Shown: positions 26,964-36,274, counted from the stretch's first letter. The stretch: DNA of 61,979 nucleotides from Azorhizobium doebereinerae UFLA1-100 (GCF_000473085.1 NZ_AXBA01000004.1:1-61979), one strand, 5' to 3'. Program-made: numbers and translations. Notes: generated by a model not told the origin, from the letters alone.

Positions 26964-27425
26964 TCACGGCGTGACCTTGGGAACCTCGAAGCCGATGACG
27001 GCCGGGCTGATCTGCCTGAGGGCAAAGCCGGATGCGGCGAGCAGGCTGTTGGCCGCCGCATCCTTCGGGAACAGATAGACCCGTCCGTCGATGATGGCGG
27101 AGACGATGTTGCCCTGGGCCTTGACGCCAAGCTTGGAGAGCAACTGGATGGGATCGCTGTCCCGTTCCGCGAAGCGCTCGTTCAGCCTGCGGACTTCCCG
27201 CAGGACTGTGTCCAGTTTCTCCGCCGCAGCGTCCGACTGCTTGGAAAATGTGTCGAACTTTTCCGTCCACTTCTCGTTGGCGGATGATATTTTTTCCTCA
27301 AGACGCCCAAGGTCATGGGAGAGGCTGATAAGAAGAGGGAAGGACAAGCCCATGAGCGCGGTTGCGATCGGCAGGGCGACCGTGCCCACCCATTCTGGAA
27401 GCCGGATGGTCAAACTGCCGGACAT
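26964..27425 (-). CDS. Unknown membrane/coiled-coil protein inserted between era and recO
   Basis: This 153-residue protein has a hydrophobic helix at about residues 14-34 (VALPIATALMGLSFPLLISL), a coiled coil from about 35-85 (LGRLEEKISSANEKWTEKFD, EVRRLNERFAERD) and a small C-terminal globular part with GNIVSAIIDGRVYLFPKDAAA. I do not recognise a family. The ATG at 27425 has AAGGAAG upstream; a longer reading to 27446 lacks this. It runs against its neighbours, 4 bp after the era stop and about 50 bp before recO. Base composition is a little less GC-rich than theirs, consistent with later insertion. Confidence 0.65.
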   Translation of the reverse strand: MSGSLTIRLPEWVGTVALPIATALMGLSFPLLISLSHDLGRLEEKISSANEKWTEKFDTFSKQSDAAAEKLDTVLREVRRLNERFAERDSDPIQLLSKLGVKAQGNIVSAIIDGRVYLFPKDAAANSLLAASGFALRQISPAVIGFEVPKVTP

Positions 27426-27474
27426 GGCTCTTCCTTGCGCCTTCAACCTCCAGTTTAACAGGTATCGCTAGACC

Positions 27475-28218
27475 GTGGAATGGACCGACGAGGGGATCGT
27501 TCTCGGCGTTCGGCGCCACGGAGAGAGCGGGGCCATCGTCGAGCTGATGACGCGCGCGCGCGGGCGCCATGCGGGGCTGGTGCGCGGCGGCGCGTCCCGG
27601 CGCCTCGCGGCCCTGCTCCAGCCCGGCAACACGCTGCATGCGGTGTGGCGGGCGCGGATCGAGAGCCAGCTGGGCCTCATGGTGGTGGAGCCGGTGACGC
27701 TGCGCTCCGACGGCCTCATGCGCAGCGCCCACGGCAGCTTCGGCGTGACCTATCTCACCACTTTACTGCGCCTGCTGCCGGAGCGCGATCCCCACCCCGG
27801 CCTGTTCGCCACGCTGGATGCCATTCTCGACGCCTTCGAGGCCCCCGCCGCCGCCGGCGAGCTGCTGGCGCGGTTCGAGGTGGCGCTGCTGGCGGAACTG
27901 GGCTTCGGGCTCGACCTGACGCGCTGCGCCGCCACGGGGGGCAACAACGACCTCGCCTTCGTCTCGCCGAAGAGTGGGCGCGCGGTCTCCCGCGCCGCCG
28001 GCGATCCCTATGCGGACAAGCTGTTCCCGCTGCCCACCTTCCTGATCGGCGGCATCGTGCCGCCGAGCCTGGCGGACATGGAGGATGCGCTGCGCATGAC
28101 TGGGCATTTTCTCGCCACGCGGGTGCTGGAGCCGCGCGGCCTGTCCGTGCCGGACGCCCGCGCCGGCTTCCTCGCCGCGCTGCGCCGCGAGATGGCGCCG
28201 GGGGCCGGCGCGCGCTGA
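27475..28218 (+). CDS. recO: DNA repair protein RecO
   Basis: This 247-residue protein is the RecO mediator that, with RecR, loads RecA on SSB-coated DNA. The N-terminal OB domain is seen in the start MEWTDEGIVLGVRRHGESG (GTG start), GLVRGGASRRLAALLQPGN and LTRCAATGGNNDLAFVSPKSG. GTG 27475 is preferred because all homologues I recall begin with this EWTDEG block. The promoter must lie in or behind the opposing small gene. Confidence 0.92.
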   Translation: MEWTDEGIVLGVRRHGESGAIVELMTRARGRHAGLVRGGASRRLAALLQPGNTLHAVWRARIESQLGLMVVEPVTLRSDGLMRSAHGSFGVTYLTTLLRLLPERDPHPGLFATLDAILDAFEAPAAAGELLARFEVALLAELGFGLDLTRCAATGGNNDLAFVSPKSGRAVSRAAGDPYADKLFPLPTFLIGGIVPPSLADMEDALRMTGHFLATRVLEPRGLSVPDARAGFLAALRREMAPGAGAR

Positions 28219-28312
28219 GCGGCCCGTTCCTTTACCCGCGATGCGGGAGAGGGCCGCGCGGCGCGCGGGCGGCAGGTGTCAGGCCCGATCCGGGCCCGTC
28301 CCGCCATCGTCC

Positions 28313-30520
28313 TCAGCGGGCGGCGATGGGCTGGGAGCGGTCGGTGCCGAAGCGGGCGCGGTAGGCGAGGTAATTCTCCATCACCCGCTGCACATAGTTG
28401 CGGGTCTCGGAATAGGGGATCAGCTCCACCCAATCCACCGGGTCCACGTCCGGCGAGCGCGGGTCGCCGTAGCGGTCGATCCATTTGCGCACCGAGCCGC
28501 GCCCGGCATTGTAGGCCGCGAACACCAGCACGGTGTTGCCGCCGTAATTCTCCATCAGCTCGCCCAGCTCGGCGGCGCCGAACTGCACGTTGTAGGACTG
28601 GTCGCTCATCAGGCGCTCCTCGGAGAAGGGCACGCCGGTCTTCTTGGTCACCTCGCGGCCGGCTTCCGGCGTCACCTGCATCAGGCCCATGGCCTTGGCG
28701 CTGGAGAGGGTGCGCGGGTTGAACTGGCTTTCCTGCCGGGCCACCGCATAGACCATGGCCTTCTCCACCGGATTGCCGATGGAGGTGTAGGCGGGGATGC
28801 CGAAGGTGGGGAAGGCGGCCGCGTCCAGCGGATGGCCCTCGGCGAGGCTCTCCTTGCCCACCACCAGCGCGCCGCGCGGGTCGTTGTTCTCCTGCGCCAG
28901 TTGGTAGAGCATCTGCAGGTGCGAACTGTCCTCCATGCGCCAGGCGAGGTCGTAGAGGATGGTCATGGCGATGTCGCGCTCGCCCAGCGCATAGAGCAGG
29001 CGCACCGCCTTGACCGGCTCGATGCGGTCGAAGGTGGAGCGGGCGCCGCCCTCCGGCGCGCGGCGCAGCGCCACCGCGCTCTGGCCCAGCCGCTGGCGGG
29101 CGAGCTGGCCGTAATAGCTCGTGCTGTATTGCGCCGCATGCTCGTAATGGGCGCGGGCGGTGCCGGTGTCGCCGGCCGCCTCCGCCGCGCGGCCCTGCCA
29201 GAAGAAGGCGCGCGACAGGGTGATGGGATTGCTCTGGCCGTGGGCGATGCGGGAGAAATGCGCCTGCGCCGTGCGCGGGTCCTTCAGGAAGGCGAGGGCG
29301 ATCCAGCCGGCGGTGAACTGCTGCTCGGCGCGGTAATTGTCCGCCACCGGCGCGGCGCCGGTGGCGGCCACGCGATAGGCGGTCTTGGGATCGCCGGCGT
29401 CCAGCAGCTCGCGCGAGACGAGGCGGCGCTCGATCCACCATTCGTCCGGATCGACCACGGCGTCCGGGTTGCCGGCGCCCTGGAGCAGCGCGGCGGCGGC
29501 CTCCTGGTCCTTGCCCGCCCGGCGGGCGAGCTGGGACTTGGCGAACAGGTAGGCCGGGTCGGCGGCGAGGCTGAACGGCACCTGGGACAGCAGGCGCGCG
29601 CCTTCCGGCGCCTTCTTGGCGATGGCGAGCCGGGCCTGGGTGAGCAGCACCACGTCGGAGCCGGCGCGGGCGGCGGCGCGCAGGGCGCGGGCCTGGTCGG
29701 GCTTGTAGCTGTAGCGGTCGGCGCGCGCCTTGTGGTCGGCGCGGGTCAGCAGCACGCCGAACTCGCCGAGCACCTGGTTCTCGACGCTCTCCGACAGCTC
29801 GTCGCTGCGCCAGGCGTCGCGCACCAAAGCGGCGGCGGTGTTGCGGTCGCCGGAGGCGGCGAAGGCGCGGGCCAGCGCGATCTTGCCCTCGCCGGAGAGC
29901 GGGTCCTGGTCGGAGAAGAAGGCGCGCACGGTGCCGGGGTCGCGATTCTCCGCCAGCAGCACGCGCTCGGCGCGGCGGCGCAGCGTGCCCGGCGTCGGCC
30001 AGCCCGGCTTGTCGCGCAGGAAGGCGGAGATGTTGTCGAAGCCGTAGTCGTTGGGCGCGTGGCGGATCACCAGCCAGGTGACGAGCGTGCGCGCCACCGG
30101 ATCGTCCATCTGCCGGGCGGCGGCGAGCGCCTCGGTGCCCTTGCCGGCCTTGGCGAGGGCGACCGCGCTGCGCAATTCGCCCAGCTCGCCGGTGGGGAGG
30201 GCGGCGGTGGCGGCCAGGGTGAGCGGCGCCGCCTTCGGCGCGGGGCGCGCCGGCAGGCCGGCCGTCTTGGCGGGGGACTTGGCGTGCGTGCCGGCTTTGG
30301 CGTCCTTCTTGGCGTCCGGCTTCTTGGAATCGGGCTTCTTCGCGTCGGTCTTCTTGGTGTCGGTCTTCTTGGCGTCCGCCTTCTTCGCGTCCGCCTTCTT
30401 GGAACCGGACCCGCCGTCGGAGGTTGCCGATGTGTCGCTCTGCGCCGCGGAAGCCGGCGCGGCCATGGCCAAAGCCAGGACCATGGCGGTGCAGGAGAGC
30501 AGGAGGCGGGCAGACGACAT
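28313..30520 (-). CDS. slt: Soluble lytic murein transglycosylase (Slt70-like)
   Basis: This 735-residue periplasmic protein has a signal peptide of about 26 residues (MAAPASA) and a highly repetitive basic linker at 41-75 built from KKxDx units. A long superhelical domain of TPR-like pairs follows, then a C-terminal SLT domain with the catalytic Glu in ARQESQFNPRTLS near residue 596 and KAMGLMQVTP, FAAYNAGRGSVRKW. It cleaves peptidoglycan to 1,6-anhydromuropeptides. ATG 30520 has GAGGA upstream. It faces recO convergently. The Lys/Asp linker may bind wall polymers; this is a guess. Confidence 0.92.
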   Translation of the reverse strand: MSSARLLLSCTAMVLALAMAAPASAAQSDTSATSDGGSGSKKADAKKADAKKTDTKKTDAKKPDSKKPDAKKDAKAGTHAKSPAKTAGLPARPAPKAAPLTLAATAALPTGELGELRSAVALAKAGKGTEALAAARQMDDPVARTLVTWLVIRHAPNDYGFDNISAFLRDKPGWPTPGTLRRRAERVLLAENRDPGTVRAFFSDQDPLSGEGKIALARAFAASGDRNTAAALVRDAWRSDELSESVENQVLGEFGVLLTRADHKARADRYSYKPDQARALRAAARAGSDVVLLTQARLAIAKKAPEGARLLSQVPFSLAADPAYLFAKSQLARRAGKDQEAAAALLQGAGNPDAVVDPDEWWIERRLVSRELLDAGDPKTAYRVAATGAAPVADNYRAEQQFTAGWIALAFLKDPRTAQAHFSRIAHGQSNPITLSRAFFWQGRAAEAAGDTGTARAHYEHAAQYSTSYYGQLARQRLGQSAVALRRAPEGGARSTFDRIEPVKAVRLLYALGERDIAMTILYDLAWRMEDSSHLQMLYQLAQENNDPRGALVVGKESLAEGHPLDAAAFPTFGIPAYTSIGNPVEKAMVYAVARQESQFNPRTLSSAKAMGLMQVTPEAGREVTKKTGVPFSEERLMSDQSYNVQFGAAELGELMENYGGNTVLVFAAYNAGRGSVRKWIDRYGDPRSPDVDPVDWVELIPYSETRNYVQRVMENYLAYRARFGTDRSQPIAAR

Positions 30521-30862
30521 GATGTATCCTCGCGGCGCAGCGCCGAAGCGGGGACGCGGCCGATCGTGTTCGACCTCTATCTTGTTCGACCAGCGTTGAC
30601 GAAACGCTAACCACCGGACGCCGGGCACCCTTCATGGCAATGCGGGCGGAAGCAGGGCGCTGCCATCTTGAGGCGAAGCCGCGCGCGGATCAACCATCCC
30701 GCGCAGGGCTTGCCCAGGGCCTGCAAGGCGCGGGCGGGGCGGGAGCGGCGGGCATCGCGCGCCATGCCCTTTCCGTTCCGGACACAACACTGTATCTGAA
30801 GCGGTCCGCCGTGCCCTCGCCAAGGGGCCGGCGCATCGACACTTGAAAACAAGGCTTCAGCC
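30521..30862. other. Divergent promoter region between slt and dapA
   Basis: These 342 bp contain no credible gene. They must hold the divergent promoters of slt and dapA. A patch around 30775-30800 is less GC-rich, but no box pair was convincing, and no riboswitch was recognised. Confidence 0.35.
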
Positions 30863-31774
30863 ATGTCGTCCGTCACGTCGTCCGCATCGTTTGCCGCACA
30901 GTTCCGTGGGTCCTTCACCGCCCTGGTCACGCCGTTCCGCGATGGTGCGCTCGATGAAAAAGCCTTCCGGGGCCTGGTGGACTGGCAGATCGCGGAAGGC
31001 ACCAACGGCCTCGTGCCCGTGGGCACCACCGGCGAGAGCCCGACGCTGAGCCATGCCGAGCACAAGCGCGTGATCGACTGGGCGGTGGAGCAGGCCGCCG
31101 GCCGGGTGCCGGTGATGGCCGGCGCCGGCTCCAACGACACCGCCACCGCCATCGAGTTCTCGCAGCACGCCCAGAAGGCCGGCGCGCAGGGCCTGCTGGT
31201 GGTCACGCCTTATTACAACAAGCCCTCGCAGGAGGGCCTGTACCAGCATTTCGCCGCCATCGCCGGGGCGGTGGACCTGCCGATCTTCATCTACAATATC
31301 CCCGGCCGCTCGGTGATCGACATGAGCGTGGAGACCATGGCGCGTCTCTACGAACTGCCGAACATCGTCGGCGTGAAGGACGCCACCGCCAGCATGGCGC
31401 GGGTGTCGCTGCAGCGCCAGACGCTGGGGCCGGACTTCATCCAGCTCTCCGGCGAGGACATCACCGCGCTCGGCTTCATGGCCCATGGCGGGGCGGGCTG
31501 CATCTCGGTGACCTCCAACGTCGCCCCGCGCCTGTGCGCCGAGTTCCAGGCGGCATGCCTCGCCGGCGACTTCAAGACGGCGCTGGCGATCCAGGACAAG
31601 CTGCTGCCGCTGCACACCGCCCTGTTCATTGAAACCAACCCCTCGCCCACCAAATATGCCCTGTCGCTCCTCGGCAAGATGGCCGAGGACGTGCGCCTGC
31701 CCATGGTGCCGGTCTCCGACACCACCCGCGCGGTGGTGCGCAGCGCCATGGTGCATGCCGGCATCATCAATTAG
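30863..31774 (+). CDS. dapA: 4-hydroxy-tetrahydrodipicolinate synthase
   Basis: This 303-residue TIM-barrel enzyme condenses pyruvate with aspartate semialdehyde in the lysine/diaminopimelate pathway. Motifs are [42 protein letters not shown] (catalytic Tyr), [11 protein letters not shown] and the Schiff-base lysine in IVGVKDAT. The N terminus has a slightly longer Ser/Thr-rich stretch than most homologues, so an internal start is conceivable, but the next in-frame candidates lie inside the fold. A hairpin separates it from smpB. Confidence 0.95.
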   Translation: MSSVTSSASFAAQFRGSFTALVTPFRDGALDEKAFRGLVDWQIAEGTNGLVPVGTTGESPTLSHAEHKRVIDWAVEQAAGRVPVMAGAGSNDTATAIEFSQHAQKAGAQGLLVVTPYYNKPSQEGLYQHFAAIAGAVDLPIFIYNIPGRSVIDMSVETMARLYELPNIVGVKDATASMARVSLQRQTLGPDFIQLSGEDITALGFMAHGGAGCISVTSNVAPRLCAEFQAACLAGDFKTALAIQDKLLPLHTALFIETNPSPTKYALSLLGKMAEDVRLPMVPVSDTTRAVVRSAMVHAGIIN

Positions 31775-31784
31775 GCGCCGCGCC

Positions 31785-31813
31785 GCCCCCCGGCCCGATC
31801 TGGCCGGGGGCGG
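31785..31813 (+). terminator. GC-rich hairpin between dapA and smpB
   Basis: CGCCCCCCGGCC (31785-31796) and GGCCGGGGGCG (31803-31813) pair with one bulged C around a short loop. No T tract follows. Confidence 0.5.
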
Positions 31814-31884
31814 ACGCCCGGCGCCGTGCGGGGGCGTGCCTTGCCGGCGGGTATCTTGCCGGCGCGCCCCGTTTCGAGAGTTCG

Positions 31885-32361
31885 ATGGCTGAGAAGAAGA
31901 AAGAACTGCCCCGCAAAGTGGTCGCCGACAACCGGCGGGCGCGGTTCGACTATGAGATCGGCGAGGTGCTCGAAGCGGGCATCGCCTTGACCGGGACGGA
32001 GGTGAAAGCCCTGCGCACCGGCAAGGCCACCATCCATGAGAGCTATGCCGCCGGCAAGAACGGCGAGCTGTGGCTCTATAATTCCTATATCCCGGAATAT
32101 CTGGAAGCCAACCGCTTCAACCACGAGCCGCGCCGGCCGCGCAAGCTCTTGATGCACAAGCGCCAGATCCACAAGCTGACCGTGGCGGTGGAGCGCGAGG
32201 GCATGACCATCGTGGCCATGAAGGTCTATTTCAACGAGCAGGGCCGGGCCAAGGTGGAAGTGGCGCTCGGCAAGGGCCGCAAGGCGCACGACAAGCGCGA
32301 GGCGGTGAAGGAGCGCGACTGGAACCGCGACAAGGCCCGCCTGATGCGCGACCGGGGCTGA
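31885..32361 (+). CDS. smpB: SsrA-binding protein SmpB
   Basis: This 158-residue RNA-binding protein escorts tmRNA to stalled ribosomes for trans-translation. The beta-barrel motifs [37 protein letters not shown] and [12 protein letters not shown] are clear. The basic C-terminal tail ([20 protein letters not shown]) is intact. It follows dapA as in many rhizobia. The tmRNA gene itself is not in the window. Confidence 0.95.
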   Translation: MAEKKKELPRKVVADNRRARFDYEIGEVLEAGIALTGTEVKALRTGKATIHESYAAGKNGELWLYNSYIPEYLEANRFNHEPRRPRKLLMHKRQIHKLTVAVEREGMTIVAMKVYFNEQGRAKVEVALGKGRKAHDKREAVKERDWNRDKARLMRDRG

Positions 32362-32425
32362 GCCCGGCGCCCGGCCTGACGCCCGGACGGGGCTGAACCC
32401 CGCCCGCGCATCGCCGGGCTTGGCG

Positions 32426-32448
32426 GACGGGCGGCCGCGCCGCCCGTC
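32426..32448 (+). terminator. Convergent terminator hairpin after smpB
   Basis: GACGGGCGGC (32426-32435) and GCCGCCCGTC (32439-32448) form a perfect 10-bp stem, followed by TT. It lies 11 bp before the end of the convergent DUF1217 gene and may serve both. Confidence 0.55.
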
Positions 32449-32458
32449 TTCGGTGGCG

Positions 32459-33253
32459 TCAGCCGCCGTACTTCAGGTTGATCAGCGAGGACGAGACGCT
32501 GCTGCTCACCGTGCTGCCGGAGCTGTCGATGTTGAACAGCGCCAGCACCGGATTGTTGGACGCGGTGTTGTTGGTGGCGTCCCACACGGCCGAGAAGCGC
32601 TGCAGCAGGTGGTTGACCTTCACCGGATCCTGCAGATCCTTGATGTTGAGCTTGGAGTCGATGATCTTCTTCTGCTGCGTCACGTCCACCTTGCCCATGC
32701 TGTCGGGCAGGTTGAACACCGTGGACACCACCTTGTAGAGCGCCGCGTCGCCCAGCAGGCCGTAGGCGGAGGTGACGCTGGCGGCGTTACGGCGGAAATA
32801 GAGCGCAAGCTGCACGCCCTGGTCCTGCTGGCCGAGCTCGGCCTCCAGCGACTGGGCGAGGTAATTGTTGGTCACCTGGTCGGTGGTCGCCGGCGTGTAG
32901 AGCAGCGAATTGGTCGGGTTGAGGTTGCTGAAGGCCTTGGCGAAGGTGACGAACTTCGAGTCCGTCAGCTTCATGGCGAAGCTGGTCTTGTCGGACAGGT
33001 CGCTGTTCAGCACCTTCTTCATGTAGGCCTTGGCATGGGCCATGTCGCTGAGGCCGTAGGCGGTCATGGCGAAGTTGAACAAACGGTAGTTGTTCACGAA
33101 GTCGTCCACCGACTTCACCTTGCCGATGTTCGCCTTGAAGTAGGCGATGTCGTTCTTGACCGCCGGTTCCGCCGCCTTGGTGGTCAGCGCCTTGGCTGCG
33201 TTCTTGTCATAGTAATTGTAGGTCGCGAACGTCGACCCGAAATAGATGCTCAT
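32459..33253 (-). CDS. DUF1217 flagellar-associated protein, orphan copy
   Basis: This 264-residue, mainly helical protein starts MSIYFGSTFATYNYYDKNAA. It has the DUF1217 arrangement VKNDIAYFKANIGKVKSVDD, FVNNYRLFNFAMTAYGL, FAKAFSNLNP and ALYKVVSTVFNLPDSMGKVD. DUF1217 proteins are usually coded within rhizobial flagellar clusters, near flgE or flaF, and probably act on hook or filament assembly or secretion. Here no flagellar gene adjoins it. The composition is less Ala/Arg-rich than its neighbours. The ATG at 33253 is supported by similarity of the N terminus, not by a strong ribosome site. The true role is unproven. Confidence 0.7.
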   Translation of the reverse strand: MSIYFGSTFATYNYYDKNAAKALTTKAAEPAVKNDIAYFKANIGKVKSVDDFVNNYRLFNFAMTAYGLSDMAHAKAYMKKVLNSDLSDKTSFAMKLTDSKFVTFAKAFSNLNPTNSLLYTPATTDQVTNNYLAQSLEAELGQQDQGVQLALYFRRNAASVTSAYGLLGDAALYKVVSTVFNLPDSMGKVDVTQQKKIIDSKLNIKDLQDPVKVNHLLQRFSAVWDATNNTASNNPVLALFNIDSSGSTVSSSVSSSLINLKYGG

Positions 33254-33731
33254 GTGCTGACAGTCCCCACCGTCTGCGTTGCGGCCCGATGCAGCGGTCT
33301 TTCCCCACGGCGCGCATGGCGCCGCGCGGCCAGCATGCGGCACGGACATCCCGGCACCATAGCCGTTTTTGCGATGGAAATCCATCGCCGCCCCGCAGGT
33401 AGAACCTGCCTCCCATGAAGTCGTTCCGCCCCGGAGGCCGGCGGGATGTTGCTTCAGTTCATCGGCGACAGGACGCTCTTGTCCCCGGGCGTCGTGGATG
33501 TTCCAGGATGAACTGGAGATAGGGTGCGCTAGACGCTCGCTTGCGCGGTGCAAGCCCTGTGCAAGCCTGTCGTGACTTGATAGCCTGGGATTTTCCCTGC
33601 CCAGCCTCCTGCTCAGCCTCCCGGCCCGCCCCCTTGCCGGCGCCGTCCCCGCTGGCGGCGGCCGCGGTCTGGGCTAAGATGGCGGGCGCGGAAGCCCGCG
33701 CCAGCGCGCGCGTCATTTCAAGGGAAACGCC
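33254..33731. other. Gene-free divergent region between DUF1217 gene and peroxiredoxin
   Basis: These 478 bp contain no credible gene. I looked for a sigma-54 promoter toward the flagellar-type gene and found none of the GG-N10-GC form I would trust. Confidence 0.35.
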
Positions 33732-34319
33732 ATGTCCGACACCGAGGCCCCGTCCGACACCGAGGCCCTGCCACTCGATCTCCCCGTGCCGGCGGACGAC
33801 GGGGCCGCGGCGCACCTGCCGGGCCTGGAACTGCCCATCGTCCGCCTCATGGGCACGCACGGCCATCCGGTGGACCTGTCCGATCTGTCCGGCCGCGTGG
33901 TGGTCTATGCCTATCCGCGCACCGGGCGGCCGGGCGAGCCCTCGCCGGAGGGCTGGGACGAGATCCCCGGCGCGCGCGGCTGCACGCCGCAGTCCTGCGC
34001 CTTCCGCGACAGCCTGGACGACCTGCGCAGCGTCGGCATCCACCATGTGTTCGGCCTGTCGGCGCAGGAGACCGAATACCAGCGCGAGGCGGCCGAGCGG
34101 CTGGCGTTGCCGTTCCCGCTTTTGTCCGACCACCGGATGGAATTCACCCGCGCCATCCGCCTGCCCACCTTCACCATGGGCGAGCTGACGCTGCTGAAGC
34201 GCCTGACCATGGTGATCGAGGACGGCGCCATCGCCCACGTCTTCTATCCGGTGTTCCCGCCGCAGGAGAGCGCGCGGCAGGTGGTGGATTTCCTGCGCGC
34301 CCACGACGCCGCCCGTTGA
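33732..34319 (+). CDS. Peroxiredoxin of the BCP/AhpC-TSA superfamily
   Basis: This 195-residue thioredoxin-fold peroxidase has the peroxidatic Cys84 and a second Cys89 in GARGCTPQSCAFRD, the CxxxxC spacing of atypical 2-Cys BCP proteins. The preceding loop is longer than usual (YPRTGRPGEPSPEGWDEIPG), a variant seen in proteins often labelled redoxin. It should reduce peroxides with thiol reductants in the cytoplasm. The N terminus contains a direct repeat (SDTEAPSDTEA). ATG 33732 follows AAGGGAAACGCC. Confidence 0.85.
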   Translation: MSDTEAPSDTEALPLDLPVPADDGAAAHLPGLELPIVRLMGTHGHPVDLSDLSGRVVVYAYPRTGRPGEPSPEGWDEIPGARGCTPQSCAFRDSLDDLRSVGIHHVFGLSAQETEYQREAAERLALPFPLLSDHRMEFTRAIRLPTFTMGELTLLKRLTMVIEDGAIAHVFYPVFPPQESARQVVDFLRAHDAAR

Positions 34320-34391
34320 GCGCCGCCGGGGCGGGCCGCCCGGCGGGGGAGTGCCACCCTGCGGGGGAAAGCCGCCCTGCGGGGCCTTGGG

Positions 34392-35330
34392 TCACGCCCC
34401 GGACTGCGGCCGCGACGGCACGATGCCCGGCACGCCGCCGATGCGGGCGGAGAGGAAATCCGCCAGCAGCCGCACCCGGGCGATGCCGGCGCGCTCGGGC
34501 ACCATGAGCAGGCTCAGCGGCGCCGGCGACAGCGCGTAATCGGGCAGCATCACCTCCAGCCGGCCGTCGGCCAGCAAATCGTCCACCAGCCAGTGGTGCG
34601 CCGGGGCGAAGCCGCGCCCGGCCAGCAGCGCCGCGCGCGCCGCCAGCCCGTGGTCCACCTTGAGCCGGCCGCCGAACGGCACCTGATGGCGCGCCCCGTC
34701 CGGCCCCTCCAGCACCAGCATGTCGCTGCCCGCCACATTGGTCATGCGCACGCCCTCGTGGCCGGCGAGGTCGCGCGGCGCGGCGGGGCGGCCGCGCGCC
34801 GCCAGATAGGCGGGGGCGGCCACCAGCAGGCGGTGGCTCATGCCGAGCGGGCGCAGCTTCAGGGAGCTGTCGGCGAGCGGCGCGAGGCGCAGCGCGATAT
34901 CGACGCCTTCGCGCACCAGGTCCACCCGTTCGTCGCTGAGGCTGAGATCGATCGCGATGTCGGGATAGAGGTCCTGGAAGGCGAAGATCAGCGGGGTGAT
35001 GTGCCGCACGCCCAAGGCGGCGGTCGAGGTCACGCGCAGGGTGCCCGCCGCCGCGCCGCGCGTGCCCCGCGCCTCCTCGCCCGCCTGTTCCACGAGGCGC
35101 AGGACCTGCACGCAGTCCGCGTGATAGCGGCGGCCCTCATCGGTCAGGGTGACGCGCCGCGTGGTGCGGCTCAGCAGCGGCACGCCGAGGGCCGCCTCCA
35201 GCTCCTTGAGCTGCCGGGTGACGGTGGACTGGCCGATGGCGAGCTCGCGCGCCACCGCCGACAGGCTGCCCCGCTCCGCCACGCGGACGAAGGTGCGCAT
35301 GCGCTCCAGGGTGATGTCTGATCTATCCAT
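34392..35330 (-). CDS. LysR-family transcriptional regulator
   Basis: This 312-residue regulator has the N-terminal winged helix-turn-helix (ERMRTFVRVAERGSLSAVAR, IGQSTVTRQLKELEAALG) and a periplasmic-binding-like effector domain from about residue 90. It is divergently arranged with the quinone reductase gene 94 bp away, the classic pattern for a LysR regulator controlling its neighbour. The effector is unknown. The residue order in DERVDLVREGVDIALRL is typical of the CrgA/aaeR-like subgroup. Confidence 0.88.
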   Translation of the reverse strand: MDRSDITLERMRTFVRVAERGSLSAVARELAIGQSTVTRQLKELEAALGVPLLSRTTRRVTLTDEGRRYHADCVQVLRLVEQAGEEARGTRGAAAGTLRVTSTAALGVRHITPLIFAFQDLYPDIAIDLSLSDERVDLVREGVDIALRLAPLADSSLKLRPLGMSHRLLVAAPAYLAARGRPAAPRDLAGHEGVRMTNVAGSDMLVLEGPDGARHQVPFGGRLKVDHGLAARAALLAGRGFAPAHHWLVDDLLADGRLEVMLPDYALSPAPLSLLMVPERAGIARVRLLADFLSARIGGVPGIVPSRPQSGA

Positions 35331-35423
35331 AATCCGGCACAATCATATGTATTGCTCAGACGTAGTGGATCGGCCGCCCATTGGCTAGCTAAGGCACATG
35401 TCCCGCTGACCGGAGGTCCGATC

Positions 35424-36218
35424 ATGAATGTGCTGCTTGTCTTCGCCCATCCCGAGCCGCGCTCGCTCAACGGCGCCTTGCGCGATGTCGCCGTCCAGGA
35501 ACTGGAGGCGCAGGGCCATCAGGTAAAGGTGTCCGATCTCTATGCCCAGGGCTGGAAATCGCAGATCGACCGCGCCGATTTCCCCGCTTTGGCGCCGGAC
35601 GCGCGCTTCGACCCCGGCGCGGCCTCCGCCGCCGCCTTCGCCGCCGGCACGCTCACCGACGACGCGAAGGCCGAGCAGGAGAAGCTCTTGTGGGCGGACG
35701 TGCTCATCCTCCAGTTCCCGCTGTGGTGGTTCACCATGCCGGCCATCCTCAAGGGCTGGGTGGACCGGGTCTATGCCTATGGCTTCGCCTATGGCGTGGG
35801 CGAGCATAGCGATCGGCGCTGGGGCGACCGCTATGGCGAGGGCGTCTTTGCCGGCAAGCGGGCCATGCTGGTGGTGACCACCGGCGGCTGGGAGGCGCAT
35901 TATTCCGCCCGCGGCATCAACGGGCCGATGGAGGACCTGCTGTTCCCCATCAACCACGGCATCCTGTTCTATCCCGGCTATCAGGTGCTGCCGCCCTTCG
36001 TCTCCCACCAGGTGCGCCGGCTCGACGCGGCCGGCTTCGCGCGGGAGGCCGAGCGCCTGCGCGAGCGGATGCGCACGCTGGCCACCACGCCGCCCATTCC
36101 CTACCGGCGGCAGAATGGCGGCGACTATCTGATCCCCAGCATGGAACTGCGCCCCGGCCTGGGCGACCCCGGCGCCACCGGCTTCGCCTTGCACCGCGAC
36201 GCGGGCGGGGCGGGGTAG
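35424..36218 (+). CDS. NAD(P)H:quinone oxidoreductase, flavodoxin-fold (NQO1/MdaB-like)
   Basis: This 264-residue FAD/FMN-dependent enzyme begins MNVLLVFAHPEPRSLNGAL. It contains the family block LILQFPLWWFTMPAILKGWV, VDRVYAYGFAYGVG, and LLVVTTGG-type VVTTGGWEAHYSARGINGP. It catalyses two-electron reduction of quinones, likely under control of the divergent LysR regulator. ATG 35424 follows a strong CGGAGGT site. Length is at the upper end for the family because of a Gly/Arg-poor C-terminal extension after YRRQNGGDYL. Confidence 0.88.
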   Translation: MNVLLVFAHPEPRSLNGALRDVAVQELEAQGHQVKVSDLYAQGWKSQIDRADFPALAPDARFDPGAASAAAFAAGTLTDDAKAEQEKLLWADVLILQFPLWWFTMPAILKGWVDRVYAYGFAYGVGEHSDRRWGDRYGEGVFAGKRAMLVVTTGGWEAHYSARGINGPMEDLLFPINHGILFYPGYQVLPPFVSHQVRRLDAAGFAREAERLRERMRTLATTPPIPYRRQNGGDYLIPSMELRPGLGDPGATGFALHRDAGGAG

Positions 36219-36245
36219 GGCGCGCGGCGCGGCAGGGGCGGCAAG

Positions 36246-36274
36246 GCACGGGCGGGCGGCGCGCCCGCCCGTGC
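36246..36274. repeat. 13-bp perfect inverted repeat, probable terminator of the quinone reductase gene
   Basis: GCACGGGCGGGCG (36246-36258) and CGCCCGCCCGTGC (36262-36274) are perfectly complementary with a 3-nt centre. It ends one base before the -35 box of the next operon, so it insulates that promoter from read-through. Confidence 0.6.

Noticed and set aside
30290-30415. Regular CTTCTTGGCGTC-like repeats resembling a small CRISPR array
   Set aside because: They are in frame with the transglycosylase and code for its KKxDx linker; there are no spacers of constant length.
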